64,000 nucleotides of DNA from Bacteroides cutis (GTDB taxonomy: Bacteria; Bacteroidota; Bacteroidia; Bacteroidales; Bacteroidaceae). Position numbers and translations under genes: made by a program. Under the pieces are notes generated by a model. That model saw only the letters and a list, made by a program, of their open reading frames with translations, did not search any database and was not told the DNA's origin. This document shows, piece by piece, positions 1-8,560 of this stretch (positions are counted from its first letter, which is position 1; every line of letters begins with the position of its first letter). Location: contig NZ_OEST01000005.1 in the NCBI RefSeq assembly GCF_900241005.1, positions 1-64,000 of the forward strand, in the 5' to 3' direction.

Positions 1-123
1 AATAATTTACACCTACCGTATAATGGTTTGTAGTGGATATGTAAATATAAATAACAAGTTCTTTCCATATTCATAATAAGTTAATAGCCAGCAATATACA
101 CACCTTACAGTTCTGCGAAGACT

Positions 124-3100
124 TTGCGTGTTTCGTATGTTGGTATGCAGACACTGGAAGTAGCAATAAAACCTCATGTGAAAGTTACTTTAAAGGCTGA
201 TAGTGAAGTACTTGATGAGGTTGTTGTCACTGGTATGCAAAAGATGGACAAGAGATTGTTCACCGGAGCTGCTACCAAATTGGCTGCTGATAATGTAAAG
301 CTGGACGGTATCGCTGAAATCAGTCGTGCATTGGAAGGTCGTGCAGCCGGTGTATCCGTGCAGAATGTGTCCGGAACATTTGGTACAGCTCCCAAAATCC
401 GTGTACGTGGTGCTACTTCTATATATGGTAGTTCTAAACCACTATGGGTTGTAGACGGAGTTATTATGGAAGATGTTACTGAAGTAGATGCCGATGCATT
501 GTCTTCAGGTGATGCTGAAACATTAATTTCTTCTGCCATTGCCGGTTTAAATGCTGATGATATCGAAAGCTTTCAAATTTTGAAGGACGGTTCTGCTACA
601 TCTATTTATGGTGCACGTGCTATGGCGGGTGTGATTGTAGTTACTACTAAAAAGGGTAAGGCAGGTAGTAATAAAATAAGCTATACGGGTGAATTTTCTC
701 TCCGTATGAAACCTAGCTATCGCAATTACAACATTATGAATTCGCAGGAACAGATGAGTGTCTATCGCGAAATGGAAAGAGGAGGATATTTAAATTTGGC
801 GGAAACTTATCGTGCATCAGATAGTGGTGTATATGGTAAAATGTATCACTTACTCAACACATATGATCCCATAACTGGAAAATATGCTTTGGCGAATACG
901 GTTGCTGCACGTAACGCCTACCTACAGGCTGCTGAATATAGAAATACTGATTGGTTTGATGTATTGTTTAATAATTCTGTTTCTCAAAATCATGCTATAA
1001 GCATGTCTTCCGGTACGGATAAGGCTTCTTATTACACTTCATTAAGTGTGATGAACGATCCGGGCTGGTATAAACAAAGTGAAGTAAGTCGTTATACTGC
1101 AAATATCAATGCATTATATAATATCTCCAGACATTTGTCTTTGAATTTGATTGGTAACGGTTCATATCGTAAGCAAAAGGCTCCTGGTACTTTAAGCCAA
1201 AGTTTGGATGTGGTTTCTGGTGAAGTGAGACGTGATTTTGATATTAATCCTTACTCTTATGCTCTGAATACATCGCGTGCGTTAGATGCCAATGAATATT
1301 ATGTTCGTAATTATGCTCCTTTCAATATTCTTAATGAGTTGGAGAATAACAATATGAGTTTGGATGTAGTGGACTTGAAATTTCAGGGTGAATTAAAGTG
1401 GAAACCTTTTAGAAAATTGGAACTTGCAGCATTGGGTGCTTATAAATATTCAACTACTACACAAAGTCATGAAATCAAAGATTATTCCAATCAAGCCTGG
1501 GCATTCCGTGCTATGGATGATGCGACTATGAGAGATGCTAACCCGTGGTTATATACAGACCCGGATAATGTAAACTCTCTACCTGTAAGTGTATTGCCGG
1601 TCGGGGGCTTCTACCGTGAAACAAAGTATTCTATGAATAGTTATGATTTCCGTGCGACAGCTAGCTATAACGATGTGTTTAATGATGATCATATCTTCAA
1701 TTTCTTCGGAGGTATGGAAATCAATGCCGTAGACCGTAAAAAAACTTGGTTCAACGGTGTAGGTATGCAGTATGAGATGGGTATGCTTCCTGCCTATGAT
1801 TATTTGTATTTCAAGCAAGGTAATGAGGAAAACTCACAGTATTATACGGTAGATGAGACTCGTACCCGTTCAGCGTCATTTTTCGGTACTGCTACTTACT
1901 CATATCAAGGGAGGTATACGTTGAATGGTACAGTACGTTACGAAGGAACCAATAAGTTAGGAAAGAGCCGTTCCGCACGTTGGCTTCCTACATGGAACGT
2001 GTCTGCAGCATGGAACATGCACGAAGAAAAGTTCTTTGAAAGCCTTACCCCGGCATTGTCTAATTTGACTTTAAAGGCTTCTTATTCACTAACTGCTGAC
2101 CGGGGACCTGCCAGTGTAACTAATTCCAGAGTTGTAATTCAAAGTTATAATCCTTGGCGTCCTTTTACTAGTGTTAATGAGTCCGGGTTGCAAATATATG
2201 ATCTTGAGAATAGCGAACTTACTTACGAAAAGAAACACGAATTGAATATTGGTGCTGAAATAGGATTTTTGAATAACCGTATCAATCTTTCTGCTGACTG
2301 GTATAAACGTAATAATTACGATTTGATAGGTGTTATTAATACTATGGGAGTAGGTGGACAGATCATGAAGTATGCCAATGTAGCTAGTATGAAGTCACAT
2401 GGTGTAGAATTGACTCTTTCTACCCGTAATATCGTAACGAAAGATTTTAAGTGGAATACAGACTTCATTTTCTCGAAAACTAAGAATGAGGTGACTGATC
2501 TTGAATCTACAGCACGTGTTATCGATATGATTACCGGTACTGGTTTTACTATGGCGGGATATCCGGTACGCTCACTTTTCTCTATGGATTTTCAAGGGTT
2601 GAATGAAGAAGGATTACCTACTTTTATTAACGAAAAAGGTGAACTGACCGTAAGTGATATTGACTTCCAAGAACGTGACAATAAGGGGCACTTGGTTTAT
2701 GAAGGACCGACAGACCCTACAATTACCGGTAGTTTCGGTAATGTATTCAGTTATAAGAATTTTAAACTGAATGTATTTATGACTTATTCGTTTGGTAATG
2801 TTATCCGTCTGGATCCTGTGTTTAGTAATCGCTATTCCGACCTTGATGCAATGCCCAAGGAATTTAAAAATCGTTGGACCGTTGCCGGTGATGAAAATAC
2901 TACGAATATTCCGGTCATTGCCGATAAACGCATGAATAACAATGATAATTATCTGCGTTATGCCTATAATGCTTACAATTATTCTACCGCTCGTGTAGCA
3001 AAAGGTGATTTTATCCGTATGAAGGAAATCTCATTATCATACGATTTCCCGAAAAATTGGTTGAAACCTCTGAAAGTGAGTGATCTTTCACTGAAATTGC

Positions 3101-3231
3101 AGGCAACAAATCTTTTCCTGATTTATGCTGATGATAAGTTGAACGGTCAGGATCCGGAATTTTATAATACCGGCGGTGTGGCTGCTCCTGTCCCCAGACA
3201 ATTTACACTTACTGTAAGATTAGGCATTTAA
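124..3231 (+). CDS. 5'-truncated SusC/RagA-type TonB-linked outer membrane receptor
   Basis: SusC family proteins are TonB-dependent barrels that import glycans or peptides together with a SusD lipoprotein. The frame opens after an in-frame TAG at 85-87 and joins the family in the middle of the carboxypeptidase-regulatory-like domain (KTLRVSYVGMQ, around 118-153). The TonB-box-like LDEVVVTGMQ, the plug (GRAAGVSV, RVRGATSI, KDGSATSIYGARA) and the full barrel ending in RQFTLTVRLGI follow. The signal peptide and roughly the first 75-100 residues of a normal SusC are missing, and the nominal start is a TTG inside the domain, so this copy is probably not exported as it stands. No promoter is visible in 1-123. 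It is followed 13 bases later by its SusD partner. Family assignment is certain; the silent-cassette reading is inference. Confidence 0.9.
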   Translation: MRVSYVGMQTLEVAIKPHVKVTLKADSEVLDEVVVTGMQKMDKRLFTGAATKLAADNVKLDGIAEISRALEGRAAGVSVQNVSGTFGTAPKIRVRGATSIYGSSKPLWVVDGVIMEDVTEVDADALSSGDAETLISSAIAGLNADDIESFQILKDGSATSIYGARAMAGVIVVTTKKGKAGSNKISYTGEFSLRMKPSYRNYNIMNSQEQMSVYREMERGGYLNLAETYRASDSGVYGKMYHLLNTYDPITGKYALANTVAARNAYLQAAEYRNTDWFDVLFNNSVSQNHAISMSSGTDKASYYTSLSVMNDPGWYKQSEVSRYTANINALYNISRHLSLNLIGNGSYRKQKAPGTLSQSLDVVSGEVRRDFDINPYSYALNTSRALDANEYYVRNYAPFNILNELENNNMSLDVVDLKFQGELKWKPFRKLELAALGAYKYSTTTQSHEIKDYSNQAWAFRAMDDATMRDANPWLYTDPDNVNSLPVSVLPVGGFYRETKYSMNSYDFRATASYNDVFNDDHIFNFFGGMEINAVDRKKTWFNGVGMQYEMGMLPAYDYLYFKQGNEENSQYYTVDETRTRSASFFGTATYSYQGRYTLNGTVRYEGTNKLGKSRSARWLPTWNVSAAWNMHEEKFFESLTPALSNLTLKASYSLTADRGPASVTNSRVVIQSYNPWRPFTSVNESGLQIYDLENSELTYEKKHELNIGAEIGFLNNRINLSADWYKRNNYDLIGVINTMGVGGQIMKYANVASMKSHGVELTLSTRNIVTKDFKWNTDFIFSKTKNEVTDLESTARVIDMITGTGFTMAGYPVRSLFSMDFQGLNEEGLPTFINEKGELTVSDIDFQERDNKGHLVYEGPTDPTITGSFGNVFSYKNFKLNVFMTYSFGNVIRLDPVFSNRYSDLDAMPKEFKNRWTVAGDENTTNIPVIADKRMNNNDNYLRYAYNAYNYSTARVAKGDFIRMKEISLSYDFPKNWLKPLKVSDLSLKLQATNLFLIYADDKLNGQDPEFYNTGGVAAPVPRQFTLTVRLGI

Positions 3232-3244
3232 AATACAATAATAT

Positions 3245-4846
3245 ATGAAGGATATGAAAAAGAACAGTTTACTATATATATTGATTGGCTCTGCTATAAC
3301 ATTGGCTTCGTGTGCCGATTTTCTGGATACGATGCCTGACAATCGGGCCGAAGTGAACACTGAAAGTAAAATTACCAGTTTGTTGGTGTCTGCCTATCCG
3401 GGTAATACGGATGTGGTGTTGGCGGAAATGGCATCGGATAATGCCGTGGATAACGGTTCCAGATATTCTATAGAAGATAAGGCACAGGAAGAGGCCTATT
3501 TATGGAAAAATATTACAAGTACCGGTAATGATTCTCCCAAAAGTTATTGGGATGCATGTTATAATGCTATTGCATCTGCCAATCAGGCTTTGGCTGCAAT
3601 TGAAGAGATGGGAAATCCGGCCAGTTTGCAAGCACAACGCGGTGAAGCTTTGATGTGTCGCGCTTACGGACATTTTGCGTTAGCAAATCTTTTTTGCCTA
3701 CCTTATAATCCTGAAACAGCCGAACAGGATCTGGGAATACCTTATTCTGATAAACCTGAGACAGAAGTAGCTCCTGCCTATCAGAGGGGTAATATGAAAG
3801 AGCTCTATGCCAAAATAAATAAAGATATAGAAGAGGCACTTCCATTGGTAAATGATGGAATTTATAAGGTTCCTAAATATCATTTTAATAAAAAGGCTGC
3901 TTATTCATTTGCTGCACGTTTTAATCTGTACTACAAAAATCTGGATAATGTGATAAAATATGCCAATGTAGTATTGGGTACAGTTCCGCAAAAAATGTTG
4001 AAAAACTGGTATAGTATTGTGATAGAAAGCGGTACTCCTAACTGGGATAACCGTGTGGATGCTTATATCAATGCCAGTGATCCTGCTAATTTGTTACTTC
4101 TTCCGGTGACCTCTTCTTGGGGATATTGGGGAGGACCTTATGATATAGGTACTCGATATGGTCATTCTAAAGATCTTTGCATGACGGAAACCGGTCGAGC
4201 TATAGGTATGTGGGGAAACCATTATCAGTTGTTACCCTTTAAAAATGTGTGGGGTATGGACCAAAAATTTGCGGTAGGTAAAGTGGGTGGCTATTTCTTC
4301 TATACTGATAAGGTAAATGGAATTGGTTATCGTAAGAATGTTATTTTAGCATTCAGCGCAGATGAAACTTTGCTTTGCCGCGCTGAGGCTTATGCGCTGA
4401 AGGGAATGCTTAATGAGGCTACTGCGGATATCAATTCATGGCTTTCTACACATACTCGTATGTTTGCCGATCCTAATCAACCGGCTCCCGGTGATGCTCC
4501 TTTACAAGTGACTACGGAAGAAATCGTGAATTTCTATAAGGCCATCAAGTGTATGCCACTTGACAATAGCGAACGTACCATTAAGAAGGAGATAAATCCT
4601 ATCGGCTTTACGCTGGCTGAAGGTGATCAGAAAGAAATGATACAATGTATTTTGCATTTACGTCGTATCGAGACTATACATGAAGGACTACGTTGGCAGG
4701 ATATCAAGCGTTATCGCATAGAAATTTCGCATAATCGCGAAGGACAGGTAAATGATGTTTTGAAAGCTGATGATCCACGTCGTGCCTTCCAATTACCGGC
4801 TGATGTGATAAGTGCAGGACTTGAAGCGAATCCACGTAATAAATGA
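3245..4846 (+). CDS. SusD/RagB-type nutrient-binding outer membrane lipoprotein
   Basis: This is the surface lipoprotein that caps the SusC barrel and captures substrate. The N-terminus is a lipoprotein signal with the lipobox LASC at Cys23, followed by DFLDTMPDN, a typical start of mature SusD proteins. The TPR-like helical core includes the region around RGEALMCRAYGHFALAN, and the C-terminal RWQDIKRYRIE resembles the usual SusD ending motif. At 533 residues it has normal length. An ATG nine bases downstream (3254) is an alternative start. It lies 13 bases after the truncated SusC and just before a metallohydrolase gene, so all are probably one transcript. The substrate cannot be told from sequence. 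Confidence 0.95.
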   Translation: MKDMKKNSLLYILIGSAITLASCADFLDTMPDNRAEVNTESKITSLLVSAYPGNTDVVLAEMASDNAVDNGSRYSIEDKAQEEAYLWKNITSTGNDSPKSYWDACYNAIASANQALAAIEEMGNPASLQAQRGEALMCRAYGHFALANLFCLPYNPETAEQDLGIPYSDKPETEVAPAYQRGNMKELYAKINKDIEEALPLVNDGIYKVPKYHFNKKAAYSFAARFNLYYKNLDNVIKYANVVLGTVPQKMLKNWYSIVIESGTPNWDNRVDAYINASDPANLLLLPVTSSWGYWGGPYDIGTRYGHSKDLCMTETGRAIGMWGNHYQLLPFKNVWGMDQKFAVGKVGGYFFYTDKVNGIGYRKNVILAFSADETLLCRAEAYALKGMLNEATADINSWLSTHTRMFADPNQPAPGDAPLQVTTEEIVNFYKAIKCMPLDNSERTIKKEINPIGFTLAEGDQKEMIQCILHLRRIETIHEGLRWQDIKRYRIEISHNREGQVNDVLKADDPRRAFQLPADVISAGLEANPRNK

Positions 4847-4866
4847 CTTTTATAAACGAAACGAAT

Positions 4867-5775
4867 ATGAAAAAAATAAAATGGATATTTATGTTACTCA
4901 CTGCTCTTATGTTAGGAGCGTGTAGTGAAGATGACTTGAATTCGAACAGTATCTTTGATACGGAAGATACCGGAGTTCAGAATGAGTTTGATTCATGGTT
5001 GCTCAATAACTATGCCGGACCTTTCAATATCAATTTCAAGTATCATCTGGAAGATAAAGAAACGGATATGGGGTATAATCTTGTCCCTGCCGATTATGAT
5101 AAATCAGTAGCACTGGCTAAGATGGTGAAGTTCTTGTGGCTTGATGCTTACGAAGAACTGGCAGGACCACATTTTATTCGTACTTATTGCCCTAAAATAA
5201 TACAGTTGATAGGTTCACCGGCTTATAACAGTAAAGGAGAAGTTGTATTGGGTACAGCAGAAGGTGGTCTTAAGATTACACTTTATAATGTAAATGCCAT
5301 TGATTTGGACAATATAGACATTGATGAACTGAATTATTGGTATTTCAAGACTATGCACCATGAGTTTGCACATATTCTGCATCAAACTAAGGAATATTCT
5401 ACCGATTTCGGTACTATATCCGCCAGTAACTATCAGGCTGGGAGTTGGGTGAATGTAGAAGAAGTGGTACACCCACAGTTGGGAAAGATTTCTCCTGCCG
5501 CACTTAATATGGGATTTATTTCTTCTTACGGTAGTTCTGAACCACAAGAAGATTTTGTAGAGTTCATTTCTATTTATGTTACTCATACGGCGGAATATTG
5601 GGATGCGTTGGTTAGCTTGGCAAACGATTATGGACGTGAGATCATAGATCAAAAGCTGGCTATTGTGAAAGATTACATGAAAACTACATGGGAGATTGAT
5701 TTGGATGAGCTTCGTACCGTAGTACAGCGTCGTTCACAAGAGGTCTTGGACATGGATTTATCAACACTTAATTAA
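4867..5775 (+). CDS. Substrate import-associated zinc metallohydrolase lipoprotein
   Basis: This is a putative surface zinc hydrolase of the kind found next to SusC/SusD pairs (LP_HExxH family). The start at 4867 is preferred over 4843 because it gives a clean lipoprotein signal with lipobox LGAC (Cys19) and avoids overlapping susD. The zinc motif HEFAH is at residues 165-169 of the 302-residue form, and a conserved acidic region (QEDFVEFISIYVTH) downstream may give the third ligand. By family the protein is thought to process or present an imported substrate. The substrate is not known. The stop codon overlaps the first base of the next gene's possible start at 5775, indicating translational coupling. 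Confidence 0.85.
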   Translation: MKKIKWIFMLLTALMLGACSEDDLNSNSIFDTEDTGVQNEFDSWLLNNYAGPFNINFKYHLEDKETDMGYNLVPADYDKSVALAKMVKFLWLDAYEELAGPHFIRTYCPKIIQLIGSPAYNSKGEVVLGTAEGGLKITLYNVNAIDLDNIDIDELNYWYFKTMHHEFAHILHQTKEYSTDFGTISASNYQAGSWVNVEEVVHPQLGKISPAALNMGFISSYGSSEPQEDFVEFISIYVTHTAEYWDALVSLANDYGREIIDQKLAIVKDYMKTTWEIDLDELRTVVQRRSQEVLDMDLSTLN

Positions 5776-5786
5776 TGGATACGATT

Positions 5787-7061
5787 ATGAAGAAAATATA
5801 CTATCTATTTTGTTTGGTTGCGGTCATGATGGCGTCTGCATGTACTCACGAGGAAGAAGATTTGTTTGACTCTTCATCTGCCGACCGTGCCGATGCGACA
5901 ATCAAAGCTTATACGGATATATTGACCGGAGCCGAAAACGGATGGCTGATGGAGTATTATCCTGAAATGCAGCAAAAGTATGGCGGTTACAATACATTGG
6001 TGAAATTTGAAAAAAATGGTAAGGTTAGCGTATCGAGTGATGTTTATGAGGCAACCGATGTGGCTACCAGTCTCTATTCTGTGAAGCAGAGTGCAGGCGT
6101 AATGCTTTCTTTTGATACTTACAATGAAATTTTTCATTTTTATTCTGATCCTGACGATCCATCGGGGTTGGGAGGTCCCGGATATGGAATGGAAGGTGAC
6201 TATGACTTCTTGATACTGGAAGCTACTCAAGAAAAAGTGGTATTGAAAGGTAAGAAGAGTGGTAATGTAGCTGTGATGACTCCGGTTAGTGGTAACTGGG
6301 AAGATTATATTACAGAAATCCAAACGGTGGAAATAGCTATGTTCAGCAATAAGTTCACGATGACGGTAGATGGTATGGAGATATTTGTACGCAGATCACA
6401 ACGTACTTTGTCATTGAGCTATGAGGTGAATGATGAAACGGTATCGCAAAAGGTATCTTATATTGTGACCCCTACTGGTATGAAATTCTATGCTCCCATA
6501 ACTGTGAATGGTACTGAATTTGCAGATTTGATTTATGATGTATCGACTGATGCTTTCACTTCTTCTACTTCTGGTGTTACTATGATTAAAATACCACCTA
6601 CGGTAAATGAATTGTTTGTAGAAGGTGATTGGTTTATCGCTTACAGCCAGTTGGGTGAATATGCCAAACCTTATTTTGATAAGGTGAAAGAAATGGAAGA
6701 TGGATTAGGCGAGGTTCTGCAATATGCTTTTATGGGTACTATGCTCTCTGAAACAGGTACATTTGGTTTTAACTTTATCAGTAGTGGCTATGGTGGTGTG
6801 CTGCATTTTAACTACCAATTGGTTGGCGATAACCAGATAGCATTACAATGTGCTCTGACCGGTGAAGGTAATGGGGTATGGTATCATAATGAAGGTATGT
6901 ACAATGCTTTGGTACCGTTTGGTTACAGTAGTGCACGTTTGTTTACATTGACTACGGACGATATAAAAAATCCGAGTTATATTACTTTAACCGAAGATGC
7001 CAATCCTACAAATAGTATGACGTTGTTTGCTGCACAAATCTCATTTCCGCTAGATAAGTAA
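5787..7061 (+). CDS. DUF4302 family lipoprotein
   Basis: This is the last gene of the SusC/SusD operon. It encodes a lipoprotein with lipobox ASAC (Cys19 when started at 5787; an ATG at 5775 adds four residues and overlaps the upstream stop). The mature part begins with acidic and serine-rich linker residues and then a sequence typical of DUF4302 (TGAENGWLMEYYPEMQQKYG), a family that recurs with SusC/SusD and HExxH lipoproteins. No catalytic motif is visible. The protein is predicted to be mostly beta-structured and surface exposed, perhaps an extra binding component. A strong terminator follows 31 bases after the stop. Confidence 0.82.
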   Translation: MKKIYYLFCLVAVMMASACTHEEEDLFDSSSADRADATIKAYTDILTGAENGWLMEYYPEMQQKYGGYNTLVKFEKNGKVSVSSDVYEATDVATSLYSVKQSAGVMLSFDTYNEIFHFYSDPDDPSGLGGPGYGMEGDYDFLILEATQEKVVLKGKKSGNVAVMTPVSGNWEDYITEIQTVEIAMFSNKFTMTVDGMEIFVRRSQRTLSLSYEVNDETVSQKVSYIVTPTGMKFYAPITVNGTEFADLIYDVSTDAFTSSTSGVTMIKIPPTVNELFVEGDWFIAYSQLGEYAKPYFDKVKEMEDGLGEVLQYAFMGTMLSETGTFGFNFISSGYGGVLHFNYQLVGDNQIALQCALTGEGNGVWYHNEGMYNALVPFGYSSARLFTLTTDDIKNPSYITLTEDANPTNSMTLFAAQISFPLDK

Positions 7062-7092
7062 GATAATGTTTGATTGAATATCGATTGGATAT

Positions 7093-7127
7093 AAAATCCC
7101 CCTGTACTGAAGTACAGGGGGATTTTT
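7093..7127 (+). terminator. Rho-independent terminator after the SusC/SusD operon
   Basis: A perfect 16-base inverted repeat (7093-7108 with 7111-7126) has a GC-rich core CCCCCTGTACT and ends in a T tract. It closes the operon and separates it from hflX. Confidence 0.88.
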
Positions 7128-7161
7128 AGTAGGAACCTTTTATTTATGCTTTCTTTTTCAC

Positions 7162-7169
7162 TATATTTG
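7162..7169 (+). promoter_or_regulatory. Bacteroides -7 box of hflX
   Basis: TATATTTG matches the Bacteroides -7 consensus TAnnTTTG. It lies 105 bases before the hflX ATG and directly after the preceding terminator, so hflX has a leader of about 100 bases. Confidence 0.6.
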
Positions 7170-7174
7170 TCGCC

Positions 7175-7215
7175 ATATAAATGATAATTTAGCCCAGCTA
7201 AACTCCCATTTATAT
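7175..7215 (+). other. Leader hairpin upstream of hflX
   Basis: ATATAAAT at 7175-7182 pairs with 7208-7215, and TTTAG at 7188-7192 pairs with CTAAA at 7198-7202, giving a two-part stem within the predicted 5' leader. A second short inverted repeat (CCGG...CCGG) follows near 7225-7240. The role is unknown; it is AT-rich and could be incidental. Confidence 0.35.
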
Positions 7216-7273
7216 GTCAATTGTTCCGGTCAGAGCCGGAGTGTGATTATATAATAAGGTATAAGGACAGAAT

Positions 7274-8539
7274 ATGGCAATGAAAGAATTTATAATTTCC
7301 GAGGCACAGGTTGAAACTGCGGTATTGGTTGGTCTTATCACGAAGACTCAAGATGAGCGTAAGACGAACGAATATCTCGACGAACTGGCATTCTTGGCTG
7401 AGACAGCCGGGGCGGAAGTAGTGAAAAAATTTACTCAGAAGTTAGATCAGGCAAACTCTGTGACATATGTCGGTAAGGGTAAGCTGGAAGAAATAAAAGA
7501 ATATATCCATAACGAAGAAGAAGCTGAGCGTGAAGTAGGTATGGTGATTTTCGATGATGAACTATCGGCGAAACAGATACGTAACATTGAAGCGGAATTG
7601 AAAATCAAAATATTGGATCGTACTTCACTTATTCTTGATATTTTTGCGATGCGTGCACAGACTGCCAATGCTAAAACGCAGGTGGAGCTGGCACAATATA
7701 AGTATATGCTTCCCCGTTTGCAACGCCTGTGGACTCACTTGGAACGCCAGGGTGGTGGCTCTGGTGCTGGTGGAGGAAAAGGTTCTGTTGGTTTGCGTGG
7801 TCCGGGTGAGACACAGTTGGAAATGGACCGTCGTATCATCTTGAACCGTATGGCATTACTGAAAGAACGTTTGGCTGAAATTGACAAGCAGAAGTCTACC
7901 CAGCGTAAAAATCGTGGGCGTCTGATTCGCGTTGCTTTAGTAGGATATACCAATGTGGGAAAATCCACTTTGATGACCTTGCTTTCCAAGAGCGAAGTTT
8001 TTGCAGAAAACAAGTTGTTTGCAACGTTGGACACTACGGTGCGCAAGGTTATTATCGAGAATTTACCTTTCTTGTTGTCCGATACGGTAGGTTTTATCCG
8101 TAAGTTGCCAACTGATCTGGTAGATTCTTTTAAATCTACTTTGGATGAGGTACGTGAGGCCGACTTGTTATTGCATGTTGTTGATATTTCTCATCCTGAT
8201 TTTGAAGAACAGATAGAAGTGGTAAACAAGACATTGGCCGATATCGGTGCATCCGGTAAACCCATGGTGCTTGTATTCAATAAGATAGATGCTTATACTT
8301 ATATAGAGAAAGCAGTCGATGACCTTACCCCCAGAACCAAAGAAAACTTAACACTCGAAGAACTGATGAAGACGTGGATGGCAAAAATGGAGGACAATTG
8401 TCTCTTTATTTCTGCCCGCGAAAAGATTAATCTGGAGGAGCTGAAGAGTGTGGTTTATCAACGTGTCAAAGAATTGCACGTACAGAAGTATCCTTATAAC
8501 GATTTTCTTTATCAGACTTACGAAGATGGTGAGGAATAA
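7274..8539 (+). CDS. hflX: Ribosome-associated GTPase HflX
   Basis: HflX is a GTPase that binds the large ribosomal subunit and splits stalled or stressed ribosomes. At 421 residues it has normal length. The N-terminal HflX domain is followed by a glycine-rich linker (around residues 160-180) with the family signature GLRGPGETQLEMDRR. The GTPase domain has G1 GYTNVGKST at 224-232, G3 DTVGF at 270-274 and G4 NKID further on. The start at ATG 7274 is followed by a second possible ATG two codons later. It is 21 bases upstream of a DUF4954 gene and likely co-transcribed with it. Confidence 0.97.
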   Translation: MAMKEFIISEAQVETAVLVGLITKTQDERKTNEYLDELAFLAETAGAEVVKKFTQKLDQANSVTYVGKGKLEEIKEYIHNEEEAEREVGMVIFDDELSAKQIRNIEAELKIKILDRTSLILDIFAMRAQTANAKTQVELAQYKYMLPRLQRLWTHLERQGGGSGAGGGKGSVGLRGPGETQLEMDRRIILNRMALLKERLAEIDKQKSTQRKNRGRLIRVALVGYTNVGKSTLMTLLSKSEVFAENKLFATLDTTVRKVIIENLPFLLSDTVGFIRKLPTDLVDSFKSTLDEVREADLLLHVVDISHPDFEEQIEVVNKTLADIGASGKPMVLVFNKIDAYTYIEKAVDDLTPRTKENLTLEELMKTWMAKMEDNCLFISAREKINLEELKSVVYQRVKELHVQKYPYNDFLYQTYEDGEE

Positions 8540-8560
8540 TTTTCAAAACTGATAAGGATT

